Source: Apostichopus japonicus
Lineage: Eukaryota > Echinodermata > Holothuroidea > Aspidochirotida > Stichopodidae
DNA: 64,000 bases
NCBI RefSeq assembly: GCF_037975245.1
Contig: NC_092581.1
Coordinates: forward strand, 6,105,501 to 6,169,500
Direction of reading: 5' to 3'
Under the pieces are notes generated by a model. That model did not search any database and was not told where the DNA came from. It saw only the letters and a list, made by a program, of their open reading frames with translations. A program made the position numbers and the translations under genes. Shown piece by piece: positions 18,813 to 29,000 of this stretch (within the stretch, counting starts at the first letter, position 1; each line of letters opens with the position of its first letter).

Positions 18813-21630
18813 GTAAGTAATTCAGCAATGTGTACTCCATGTACATAGTTTTAACATGTAAATACAGATATTATCAGCGTTTGGGTTAAACCTTAAGAAA
18901 AAAATGTGTGGGTTACAATCTCCCCCCATCCCCATCCCATTCCATTTTAATGTGAAACTGTCAAAAGATAATCATTTTGTAGTTTATATTTTATATTAAG
19001 GACCAGTTGTTTCTTTAAGGATGTTTTTAGGCATATTACTGTAATAATATGAAAACCCACAGTAGATGTAACATGCAGCAGCATGGATGATAATTCCACG
19101 CTATAGCTACTGGGTGACAACCACGGATCAATCAATCATGAGGCCTATCATAAGTATATATATTGTCACCCCAGCAAATGCAACACAGTGGGTAAACTGT
19201 GATGTCATCAAGGGAAATGTTCCTTAAATGCTTGTAATTAGGTCCTTCAAAAGTGATGTATGGAAGTTTGATGAGCTATTAACGATTTCAATATTTATTA
19301 TTAACGAAACAGTTACTTAAAAGATACGTGCTTTTGTTAAATAACTTGGTTCCGACTTACATTTAATGGGACGATGGGGTAGGAGAGCCTAGACTAAAGC
19401 ACACTACGAATAGTGTTATTTAATTTAATTTTTATTCGACACCGTTTTATGTTTTCAGGTTTACTTGGCTTCTGTAAGGATTCAAGAAACCGTCATGTTG
19501 GAAGAGAGATAGACTCAGTGTTTGATACACTGGCCATGGATGTCAGCTCTTTGCTGAAGTAAGTCAAGACATAAGGTTAAGAGGTAGCTACTTGGGTGGG
19601 AGAGAGGCTATTCGCTGTGAGAAGGAAATGTGAACATGGAGTACTCTACCATTTCAATTTACTCGTAAATATTATCAATCTGCACCCTCATGAGCAGCGA
19701 ATAGAAAAATATTTAACTGAAAAGCTGAACTGATTTCACCCCATAAGTTTATAAACTTGGCTATATTTGCAGACTGGAGGACTCAAAACTACTCTTGATC
19801 ATCTGTAGCGCTAATTCAATATGCATGGAACGCCATGAGCTTCTTCTTTACAAATTTGAAATCTCAGCTTATAGAAAGCCAATGTATCAGCATTGTAACA
19901 TTTTAACTTTTTATACAGGAGCTACAAGGAGGTTGAAGATCAAAATCTCAAACTTAAACAAGAACTTCGTTTCTGTCGTTGCCGAGGACCAAGGGCCGTT
20001 CCTAACGGACAAAATGACAAGAAAAGAAAGGTTTGTTTATTATAATAGCTCATCAGTTATTACTTCGTTCTGATTTAATGTCGAAAATAATAACAAAGGC
20101 GTATACTTGGTGGTTTACAAAAGAATGGAAAATAAATCAAACAAAGGTTGATGAAAGAAAACATTAAAAAAATATGTCTACAACTTTCATCAGAAATTGT
20201 AGAACCTCGAAATTGACAAATCAAACTGAAAGTAAATGTCTTACAAAGTAATTAATAATTCTCCCAGTCAAATTACAACACCTCTTTTTGTGAAAGTTGC
20301 ATTCTACAACCACTGCTTTCTGTTAACCAAGCCTCTTTGTCTCCACAGAGGACTCGTAAGAGTACGTCAACTAGCAGTGGAGGAAGCACCAGTTATGGTA
20401 GCAGCGGTAGTAATACTAGTAACAGCGGCGGTGCTGTTGGTTACGGAGGTGGGAATACTGGAAACGGTGCCAGTACTCACAATAATGGCAGTCGGGCTAG
20501 CGGTGGCAGAAGCAGTACTGGTTCCACTTCTGGTTCCAGTCGACAGGTGTCAGTACCACGTGACAACATGGCCATGGTCAAGGCAGAAGTGCGAAGATCC
20601 GGTTACGAGCTTCTTAATGATCAGCTTGGTAGAGGTGGTTTTGGTTTGGTCTACAACGGAAGACCTCTGAACAACTCCGGTCAGGTAAATAATAGATTTT
20701 CTAAGAAATCTATCTAAATTTGGGTCCTTAAAGTCAAACTTAACGTAATGTGCAGTTGGGCATTTAATTCCATATGTAGTTTTGATATTGGTGTTGGCTC
20801 GATATTTTTAACGGTGTTTTTTCTTTATAACATTGATATTATTTGAAAATTAGCTCATATTTTCAATATTACTTAATTAGCCTTCTCTTATGATGTCTTT
20901 ACAGGAGGTTGCCATCAAGCTTACCTTATGCGATGATATTTATTCGTGGACCAATCTCCCAGGTCAGAATGATCAGATACCTGTAGAGGCAGCAGCCCTT
21001 ATCGCACTAGAATCTGTGACCAGTGTTGTGGATCTTCTCGGCTTCGGTGAAGTCTCCCTGGGCAGCGATGATGTGTTCTTCTTTGTGATGGAGAAACCAA
21101 TGGGATGCATCTCGTTCGATACATATTTGAGGCAACATAAGCCTATTCTTCCAGTTGTGGCCTTCTCCTTCCTCAAACAGCTCGTATCGATGGTGTTGGC
21201 TATTCATCAATGTGGCTGGTTACATGGAGACCTGAAACCCAGTAACTTGTTGATGTGTGCTCAAGACCAGCTAAAAGCCATCGATTGTGGTCTAGCCAAG
21301 AAGCTCGTCAATGGTCAGTGTATCGTAACATCAGCTGGCGGTACAAAGGTATGGAACATGGCTCCCGAACGACGTAACGCTGGATCGTGCGACTTGGTCA
21401 AGTCTACTGTCTGGTCTGTGGGTGTAATGTATTATTACATGATCTTTGGACGGCTACCTTTCTCTTCTCTGAAGAAAGCACAAAAGAAGCCTCTAAAATG
21501 GCATTGCAACATACCCATTGGAGCCAAAACTATTCTACAGCGTTTATTGGATCCCGATCCGAACAGACGAGTAGTTATTGAGGACTTAGAGCAGCTGATC
21601 CAGACACACGCTGCTCTTAGTAACATCTGA
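18773..21630 (+). CDS. PIM-family serine/threonine protein kinase, 5 coding exons
   Basis: Coding exons are 18773-18812, 19459-19558, 19919-20030, 20349-20684 and 20905-21630. They total 1314 nt in consistent phase and give 437 residues. Residues 1-84 form a helical N-terminus with a short coiled coil (SYKEVEDQNLKLKQELRF). Residues 85-155 are a Ser/Gly/Asn-rich linker. The kinase domain (about 170-432) has the Gly loop LGRGGFGLVY (178-186), VAIK lysine 201, HGDLKPSN (catalytic Asp 305), DCG in place of DFG (Asp 323), APE (349-351) and TVWSVG in place of DxWSxG. The last change, and the P-E-A-A-A-L helix C, match PIM kinases, whose vertebrate members read AVWSLG. ATP- and metal-binding residues are present, so an active enzyme is plausible. 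Vertebrate PIMs lack the long N-terminal extension. Substrate is unknown. Confidence 0.9.
19459..19558 (+). CDS. PIM-like kinase, coding exon 2
   Basis: The acceptor TTTTCAG ends at 19458 and the donor GTAAGT is at 19559. It encodes GLLGFCKDSRNRHVGREIDS followed by an amphipathic helix-like segment. Confidence 0.8.
19919..20030 (+). CDS. PIM-like kinase, coding exon 3 (coiled coil)
   Basis: The acceptor TATACAG ends at 19918 and the donor GTTTGT is at 20031. It encodes the charged coil SYKEVEDQNLKLKQELRF and a basic KKRK end. It restores phase 0. Confidence 0.8.
20349..20684 (+). CDS. PIM-like kinase, coding exon 4 (linker and Gly loop)
   Basis: The exon has 112 codons, acceptor CTCCACAG and donor GTAAAT. 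A Ser/Gly/Thr/Asn-rich linker precedes the start of the kinase fold, which carries the nucleotide-binding loop LGRGGFGLVYNG. Confidence 0.88.
20905..21630 (+). CDS. PIM-like kinase, coding exon 5 (most of the kinase domain)
   Basis: The acceptor TCTTTACAG ends at 20904 and the stop TGA is at 21628-21630. The exon encodes VAIK, the hinge region (FVMEKP), HGDLKPSN, DCG, WNMAPER and the C-lobe to the end of the protein. Confidence 0.93.
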   Translation, partial: EVAIKLTLCDDIYSWTNLPGQNDQIPVEAAALIALESVTSVVDLLGFGEVSLGSDDVFFFVMEKPMGCISFDTYLRQHKPILPVVAFSFLKQLVSMVLAIHQCGWLHGDLKPSNLLMCAQDQLKAIDCGLAKKLVNGQCIVTSAGGTKVWNMAPERRNAGSCDLVKSTVWSVGVMYYYMIFGRLPFSSLKKAQKKPLKWHCNIPIGAKTILQRLLDPDPNRRVVIEDLEQLIQTHAALSNI

Positions 21631-24190
21631 TAAGTTGTTAAGAGAACGTCTTTTCTGTCACCGACCCAGGAGCGAACCTTTTAGACAATTGACTAGAGTT
21701 TCTATTCATAAAACTTCCAATCCTATTATTAGAAGTGAACTATGTTTTCCTCCAGTGAAGAACAAATTGATCCATTCTGCAGATTTTCTTGGGACTTGAT
21801 CCGAAGAGACGTTGTTGGGGATCAATAAGAACTGATCAAGGCACACTGCATAACATGGTTGGCCGCTTGCCAAGAAAATACTTTCGATCATTTGCAATAG
21901 TGACTTAATATTCATGGGGTTCGCTGCTCCCCCTTTTTTTTTTTTTTTTTATAAATTACACATTGTCTTTCTTTCTCTAAGTACAGTAATTAAATTAAGT
22001 AATAAAACAACGTCTTTGTCCTTTTTATTCGTCGAAAACGGGATGAATGGAAGGAGGGAATTGCAGTCTCCATTTGAACTAACCTTGCTCGGTGTAAGGG
22101 TTTCCGTGGAGGTGGGGTGGTTGCGTGGATAAGTGGGGGGGGGGGGGTCGCAAACAACACTGTACACGAAATATCTCTATATCGACTTCTCAGATCGAAA
22201 GTTGACCTAACCGCCTTCTCCTCTCCCCTTCCCTTCTTTAGTTTGATATTCCAACTTACTTGTCTAATAATTTCTCACCTTTAATACCCCTTTAATATGA
22301 AAATGACCACTATCTGTTCGAGACGATTATTTCCAACAGCGGTGTCTTAAAATTCTGGAATAAGAAAGACATTTCGGTGGTTTACAGCGATATCGGTGAA
22401 TAATGTTTTTTTTTGGTAACAATTGAAATTGTTATTGTCTTCTTGAGGGATGAGATTTAGGAAGGGGAAGGGATGTTCTTGTTACCTATATTTCTAATAA
22501 TGGAACAGGGATGGCATCGTCAAATATACCCGCCACTTTTCGTGGCCGCCAATTTTCGTGACCGCCACACTTTTGGTACTAATATTTCATATTTATTTGC
22601 ACCGTTGCGTAACCATAAAAATATTCGCCATTTGGCAATAGCAGAATTGTTTAAATCTTTTCAAATTCAGTACATATTTTGATTTTATTCCGTCTGTGGT
22701 TGAACAGCCATCCCTTGCTTACAATTGACGTATTTGTTATGCCGGCGATAAAGTTCAAGGTCTGTTATATACCGCACAAAAACATTTTCATATATGCACA
22801 TATATATGATTACCACGTTTTTCTTGTGAAAGACATTTTAGTTACAACCATGAGATATGACCAGTCATTATGTTAACCCGGGGAATATATGTGTATGCTA
22901 CTATACAATGTAGCGGAAATTAAGTAGATTTTTTACCGATATAGTTGATTTAGTTGCTGAAATTAAATTACATGAAATGAGTGATCGCAGCTCAGAATTG
23001 GGATAAGTTTGGTTAAATCGAGGTCCCCGGGTCAACTTACTTGGTATCATTTTGCTCGTAAATATCAAATAGCAAATGACCCTCAACGAAACATTTCCTA
23101 CTGCTCTGTTGACCAGTTTGCGTTTGTTTGACCATATCTGTTGAACAAGCTTATAGCTATAACCAACACATTTTAATGGACCAGACAATAGTAATATGAA
23201 GTGAAGATAATAAGTAAATTCATATTTCTTTATTTGCAACGATTGCACTCAATCACAGCAAATTACAAGTGGACCATACAATGACTGAGGGTGTATACCC
23301 TTTACTACGGTACCCTTCAACTGGCCGCAGTTCTATCAGAAAATCCCTTATATGAAAGTATGGTTTGAATTACCTTCGCCGTTTATATCGCTGTCACAGT
23401 ACCACACCACTGCAGTACACCTAGAGTGGTAGCCTCTTGAAATCTGAAAGGTTGTGGATAGGCCTAACATCCTATGTATGTCTATAATCGGAGAGGGTAT
23501 AGGGCAAATAAAGCAGACGATAGGAGGACAGATCAAAGAAACATATTGGATTTGGTGTTATTGTTCGTTGCTATGGCTACTCACTACGGACTGAGTTGAG
23601 TTGTAACAAAAACAAGTACAAAATATCAGTTGAATTGGCGGACATCATCGTTTAGGCCTACGGTCTACAATTTATCAAAATTTAATTAAAAGAGTTTGTT
23701 GATATCAGAGGACAGTATCTTAACAATATCTGTTTGCAGCTATTCAGGATGTGAGTCAGCCCCTTGAGGGTGTTTCATGTCATTCATAGACCGCACCACA
23801 CCACATCACACCACATCAACATTAAAAGATTTGGTGAACCATATTTTGATATCAGAGGACAATATCTTAAAATTATAATTTTGCAGCTATTCGGGATGTG
23901 AGTCTGTCCCTTAGAAGGTGTTTTTCTCTGACGTGTGCTCTAAGAGAGCCCGTGCGGCTCCTTCACTGCTTTGCAAAGGAAATGTGTATGCGCAAATTGT
24001 ATACTGCTCCTACTTCTGCGATGACACTTTCATCTGCGTTTCGCCATGTTGTTCTATGTTCCGTATATCACTCCATAAATACTGCTACAGTTCAGATGCC
24101 GCTTGGTTATTGTTGACGGGTCTGAAAGGAACAAAAAATAAGCCGTTACAAGAAAAGGATGTAGGGACATTAAATTTCCACACGCGCCCT
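21631..24190. other. 3' UTR of the kinase gene and intergenic DNA
   Basis: A candidate AATAAA polyadenylation signal is at 22001-22006. A short segmental tandem duplication lies at about 23700-23790 and 23848-23925 (GATATCAGAGGACA... GCAGCTATTC). No other gene is recognised. Confidence 0.45.
22001..22006 (+). terminator. Candidate polyadenylation signal for the PIM-like kinase
   Basis: AATAAA 371 bp past the stop codon at 21630, followed by T-rich sequence. Confidence 0.4.
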
Positions 24191-25772
24191 TATGACAAGC
24201 CGTTTTAACATTTACCTCGCAATTAGACTTAAGTCGAATACATTTCACTTAAGTGGAATACATTCTACTTAAGTGAAATGGAATTCCACTTAAGTGAAAT
24301 GTATTCCACTTAAGTGGAATTCAATTTCATTTAAGTAGAAATGGACATTTCTATTTCACTTAAGTGGAAATGCATTCCACTTAAGTGGAATTGTATTTCA
24401 CTTAGTGGAATACATTTCCACTTAAGTGGAATTGTATTCCACTTAAGCTAAATAGCCCATCTATTTCACTTAAGTGGAATACAATTCCACTTAAGTAGAA
24501 TGCATTTCCACTTAAGTGAAATACAATTCCACTTGAGTGGAATGCATTTCCACTTAAGTGGAATTGTATTCCACTTAAGTAGAATACAATTTCACTTAAG
24601 TGAAATAACATCTTTTGGGCGTCAATTTCACTTAAGTGGAATTCTATTCTGCTTAAGTAAAATACAATTCCACTTAAGTGGAAATGTTGATATGTGGCTT
24701 ACATATAAATACTATTTAGGGTAATGTTCGTCGTAACGCATTCAATTGCTCATCACATATGATGATTTAGTCGATCCTCGTTGCACGTGTACATCATGGC
24801 TACGGCTAATCATTCACATCTAACATTGCTGGAATGCGATCAAATAATTGTTGTTGTTAGAGACACAATTCGAAGTGTTGTTTCCTCACTTACACAGAGG
24901 AACAATCAGTATGATGCACAACAGAGGCGACTTACATCTTGTTTAAGTAACATAGGCAGAATTCGTAACTTTTTAGATAGTGAAACTTTTGACGAAATAA
25001 AAGATTCCATCCAAAACCCAAAATCCACAAAAAGTAAAACGTTTTCTTGCCCTTGTCAATGCGTTTTCGGCTGTAGCTCCAACCACTTATAATGTATTTG
25101 CCATGGCTTTATTTTGGTAATGGTATTCGTCAGGTACCAGGTCAGGTACGTACGTACACACCTTGCACGGATGTTAAGTGCTAGCTGGATCCCGATGGAC
25201 AGCCGATATTCATTGTGCACATATCAACACCACGTACGTACGTACACGTATCGCGGCAAGTTGTTTATAATGGCGCGCAAATGCATGGGCAAAGTTTGGC
25301 GGTAAATGTACTAGCCAATCACATTCCACTTAAGTGGAATAGACTAGCCAATCACATTCCACTTAAGTGAAATAGACTATCCAATCACATTTCACTTAAG
25401 TGGAATGCATTTCCACTTAAGTGGAATTGTATTCCACTTAAGTGAAATAGACAGGACATTCCACTTAAGTGGAATTGTATTCCACTTAAGTAGAATACAA
25501 TTCCACTTAAGTGAAATGCATTTCCACTTAAGTGGAATACAATTCCACTTAAGTGGAATGCAATTCCACTTAAGTGAAATAGAATTTAGCTTAAGTAAAA
25601 TGCAGTGACAAGTTGATGAATTCAGCTGAAGTAAAATACAATTAAGCTTAAGTGGAATGGTATTCCATTTAAGTGAAATAGAATTCCACTTAAGTTAAAT
25701 AGTATTCTACTTAAGTGAAATGTATTCGACTTAAGTCGAATTGCGAAGTAAATGTTAAAACGGCTTGCCATA
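24191..25772. mobile_element. Fold-back element built of CTTAAG-centred palindromes
   Basis: Outer ends match as an inverted repeat of about 50 bp (TATGRCAAGCCGTTTTAACA, then ATTTAC[C/T]TCGCAATT and GACTTAAGTC). A 6-bp direct repeat CGCCCT flanks the element (24185-24190 and 25773-25778). Inside each end is an array, about 24233-24690 and 25323-25745, of near-perfect palindromes such as ATTCCACTTAAGTGGAAT. The roughly 630-bp centre between the arrays holds a 98-codon open frame. The overall plan is that of fold-back DNA transposons, but no transposase is present and I do not recognise the family. Confidence 0.82.
24796..25092 (+). CDS. 98-codon open frame carried in the fold-back element
   Basis: ATG at 24796 begins MATANHSHLTLLECDQIIVV and continues with a helical, mixed-charge sequence (RDTIRSVVSSLTQRNNQYD, RIRNFLDSETFDEIKDS) to a Cys-rich end (CPCQCVFGC) and TAA. 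Composition is that of a folded or coiled protein, unlike the repeat frames around it. I find no known motif and no splice structure. It may be a cargo gene, a captured host exon or chance. Confidence 0.35.
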   Translation: MATANHSHLTLLECDQIIVVVRDTIRSVVSSLTQRNNQYDAQQRRLTSCLSNIGRIRNFLDSETFDEIKDSIQNPKSTKSKTFSCPCQCVFGCSSNHL

Positions 25773-25824
25773 CGCCCTCGGTATAGGCCTACTTTGCACA
25801 CACATATAACACTGGTTGTGGACG

Positions 25825-26095
25825 TTAGTCAAGGCGCTCCGTTAACAACAGATCCCACATAGTTTTGACAAACCTGTATTTTCTCTTCCTGAGTGATAAC
25901 GTATCTTCAATCGTATCGGGCATTGGTAGACCTTTTGTTTCAGGGAGGAAGAATACCAAGAGACCAGCAAGGACGGATGAAGCTGCAAAACAGACGAGAG
26001 GAAGGTGTTTCCAACCCTTCTCGAGGACCAATACAAGAGGGGCTATGATACCACCGACACGAGCAGCGATGGAACAAGTCCCGACGCCAAGGACC
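25825..26095 (-). CDS. SLC22-like, last coding exon (helices 11-12, C-terminus)
   Basis: The acceptor CTCCTTTCAG precedes 26095 and TAA is at 25825-25827. It encodes GVGTCSIAARVGGIIAPLV, helix 12, LPETKGLPMPDTIED and a basic cytoplasmic tail. Confidence 0.93.
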
Positions 26096-29000
26096 CTGAA
26101 AGGAGACAGATATAATATTAACTCGTGTTAAAGCTTGTTAGGGAGTAAACGTTTTGCTCATGCCATGAATAGTCACGTGTAAGTGGGTTCCCTTGAAGTT
26201 GCCTATAAGATAAACGTGTGTGACTAAAATCATGGAGCTATAAATAATCCATGCTAAAATTAACTGTTTGAGTTGCCCCCTTAAACTGTTCTTTGCACCA
26301 CAGAAACTGTTGTGTAAGATGCTGAGTTGTCCACATTCTCAATTTCTCATACTGATGAAGGTTATGGTGAATGACATCGTTCCTGCTAGTTTACACGATA
26401 TGTTGGACTTAACTATAACATGACCTTTATTTTTTTTTTTATGATTTCATATATGGATATCCGCGACCATGATGCAGAGGGAGCAAGAAATCTTCGAGTT
26501 TTCGATAACCAGTTAAACGTCCAATGAATTAACCGGTTAACCCGGTGACAATAACATGAAACGTTTAACCAATTAATCGTCGGAACTGAAAAGGTTAACT
26601 TTCTCGTCTTCTCCAATTTGGGTCAACCCTGCATGTAACCCACCAAAAGAATGCTAAATTATCTGTATGCATTTATCTTCCCACTGGTTGTTCCCTCTCT
26701 TTCTCTTTGGGTGTATTTATGTTTAACGATTTCTGTTCTTCTTATCATCTTGGAATGAAAATTAAAATTATTCTTATAAAGATGGTAACCTATAAAATCA
26801 TGATTATTTTCTATAGAGATTTCGACGTCGGAAAGTTTTTTAATGTATTAGTATTTCAGAAATGCAACATACAAATAACATTTTTTTTGACATTTTTTTC
26901 AGAATTTGATACATACTCGGCTATAATACTCATGTTAATAAACACCATTGTGAATAGTTTTCAATCATTGAATATAAAATCAGACATTTTCTTCAAACTA
27001 ACATTTAAGCCAGTAATTTTGACAATCTGATGAGTTTCTACATCAAACTGATTGACATTTTACTCAAAAGGATAACTATATCGCTGATGTTATGGGAGGT
27101 CAAAGTTTCTGAGTTTTATTCCTTTTCTTCTGCGAAGCAGGGTTGCCAGTTTATCTTTGGCGCAGCCGGACAAATTGGCGGCCAAATCGGGCCGTAAAAA
27201 TACACCAAATACGAATTTGCTGTTACTTTATGACAATCGACCGTGTGTATGGGCTTCCAATTTGTTGGAATTTGGGCCCCTCAGCTGAAAATTACATATA
27301 ACCAACCTTAAGTCGATATGAACAACATGAAATTGGTTGAGATCATTGTTTTAAGGAAAGGTGGGGTTTAATGATTTCAGCTACCGTACTCTTTCTTGCA
27401 ATTTGGTAGGCCATTCAGAGCCCCTTCCCTCCCCCCCCCAAAAAAAAAAAAAACACGAAGAAGAAAAACACAAAAGAAAACGTCAAAATGCTGTTTGGTC
27501 GGATCTTTCAGTTTCTTCCGGCCAATGAAACTTGCAAAACAAAAATTGCCATCTGGGGAGATGTTCTGTCTGTGATAGAATAAAGAAGGAATAAACAAGA
27601 ATGAAGATACTTTTGTTATTTTTAGCTCGAACTCACCTCAACGGGGTCGGGAATATTTCTGCGGTGTGAACGTAGATATTGGCGAAGGATGCTGTTATCG
27701 CAAATTTTCCAATCATACCGAAAATGACTCTTATCGGTCCCAATGCTACAGAGAATAAAACATTACAATATTAAGTTTAAAACTTTAGAATTGCAGGGCA
27801 CTGTTCTTACCCTGTTATGTTTAATCTCATTTAATTTGGAAATATTTGAAATTTGAATGACCATGTGAAAATCATAAAAAATTCTGGCAGGATCTAAGCA
27901 TCAAATGGCGTCGATATTCACCAAAATATTTAGGAAAAAAGACTTAAATCTTTCGACAGAAATCAGTAATCGACAGGTGTCGACAGAATGCATAAAGGGA
28001 AACAGATTGAAGAAGTCTAATATAAGTATAGACAAAAGCAAAGAGCCAAAGAGGACAAAATATATCAATTTATACAATAGGCTATAAAGATTTCCATTCT
28101 GAAATAAGTTAAATTAGTAAAGCATATTAAATAGGCATACATTATAAGTTAAATTACTTAAGCACATTACATAGGCATACATTCTAAGTTAAATTAGTAA
28201 AGCAAATTAATTAGGCATACATTCTAAGTTAAATTAGCAAAGCATATTAAATATATTTTAAGTTAAATTAGTCAAGCATATTACATAGCATACATTTTAA
28301 GTAAATTAGTAAAGCATATTACATAGGCATACATTCTAAGTTAAATTAGTAAAGCATATTACATAGGCATACATTCTAAGTTAAATTAGTAAAGCATATT
28401 ACAAGGCATACATTCTAAGTTAAATTAGTAAAGCATATTAATTAGGCATACATTCTAAGTTAAATTAGTAAAGCATATTAATTAGGCATACATTCTAAGT
28501 TAAATTAGCAAAGCATATTAAATAGGCATACATTCTAAGCTAAATTAGTAAAGCATATTACATAGGCCTACATTTTAAGTTAAATTAGTGAAGCATATTA
28601 AATAGGCATACATTCTAAGTTAAATTAGTAAAGCATTTTATACATAGGCATACATTCTAAGTTAAGTTAGTAAAGCATATTACAAGGCATACATTTTAAG
28701 TTAAAATAGTAAAGCTTATTAAATAGGCATACATTCTAAGTTAAATTAGTAAAGCATTTTACATAGGCATGCATTCTAAGCTAAATTAGTAAAGCATATT
28801 AATAGGCATACATTCTAAGTTAAATTAGTAAAGCTTATTAAATAGGCATACATTTTAAGTTAAATTAGTAAAGCATTTTACATAGGCATACATTCTAAGT
28901 TAAATTAGTAAAGAATATTACATAGGCATACATTCTAAGTTAAATTAGTAAAAGCATGTTAAATAGGCATACATTTTAAGTTAAATTAGTCAAGCATATT

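Noticed and set aside
24402-25608. HLSGIVFHLSE-type frames
   Set aside because: Translations of the CTTAAG palindromes in the fold-back element.
24191-25772. CRISPR-like array of palindromic repeats
   Set aside because: The locus is an animal nuclear genome, repeats are back-to-back with no unique spacers of constant length, and no cas genes exist.
27139-27210. hAT-like terminus CAGGGTTGCCAG
   Set aside because: No matching inverted end or target duplication could be found nearby.
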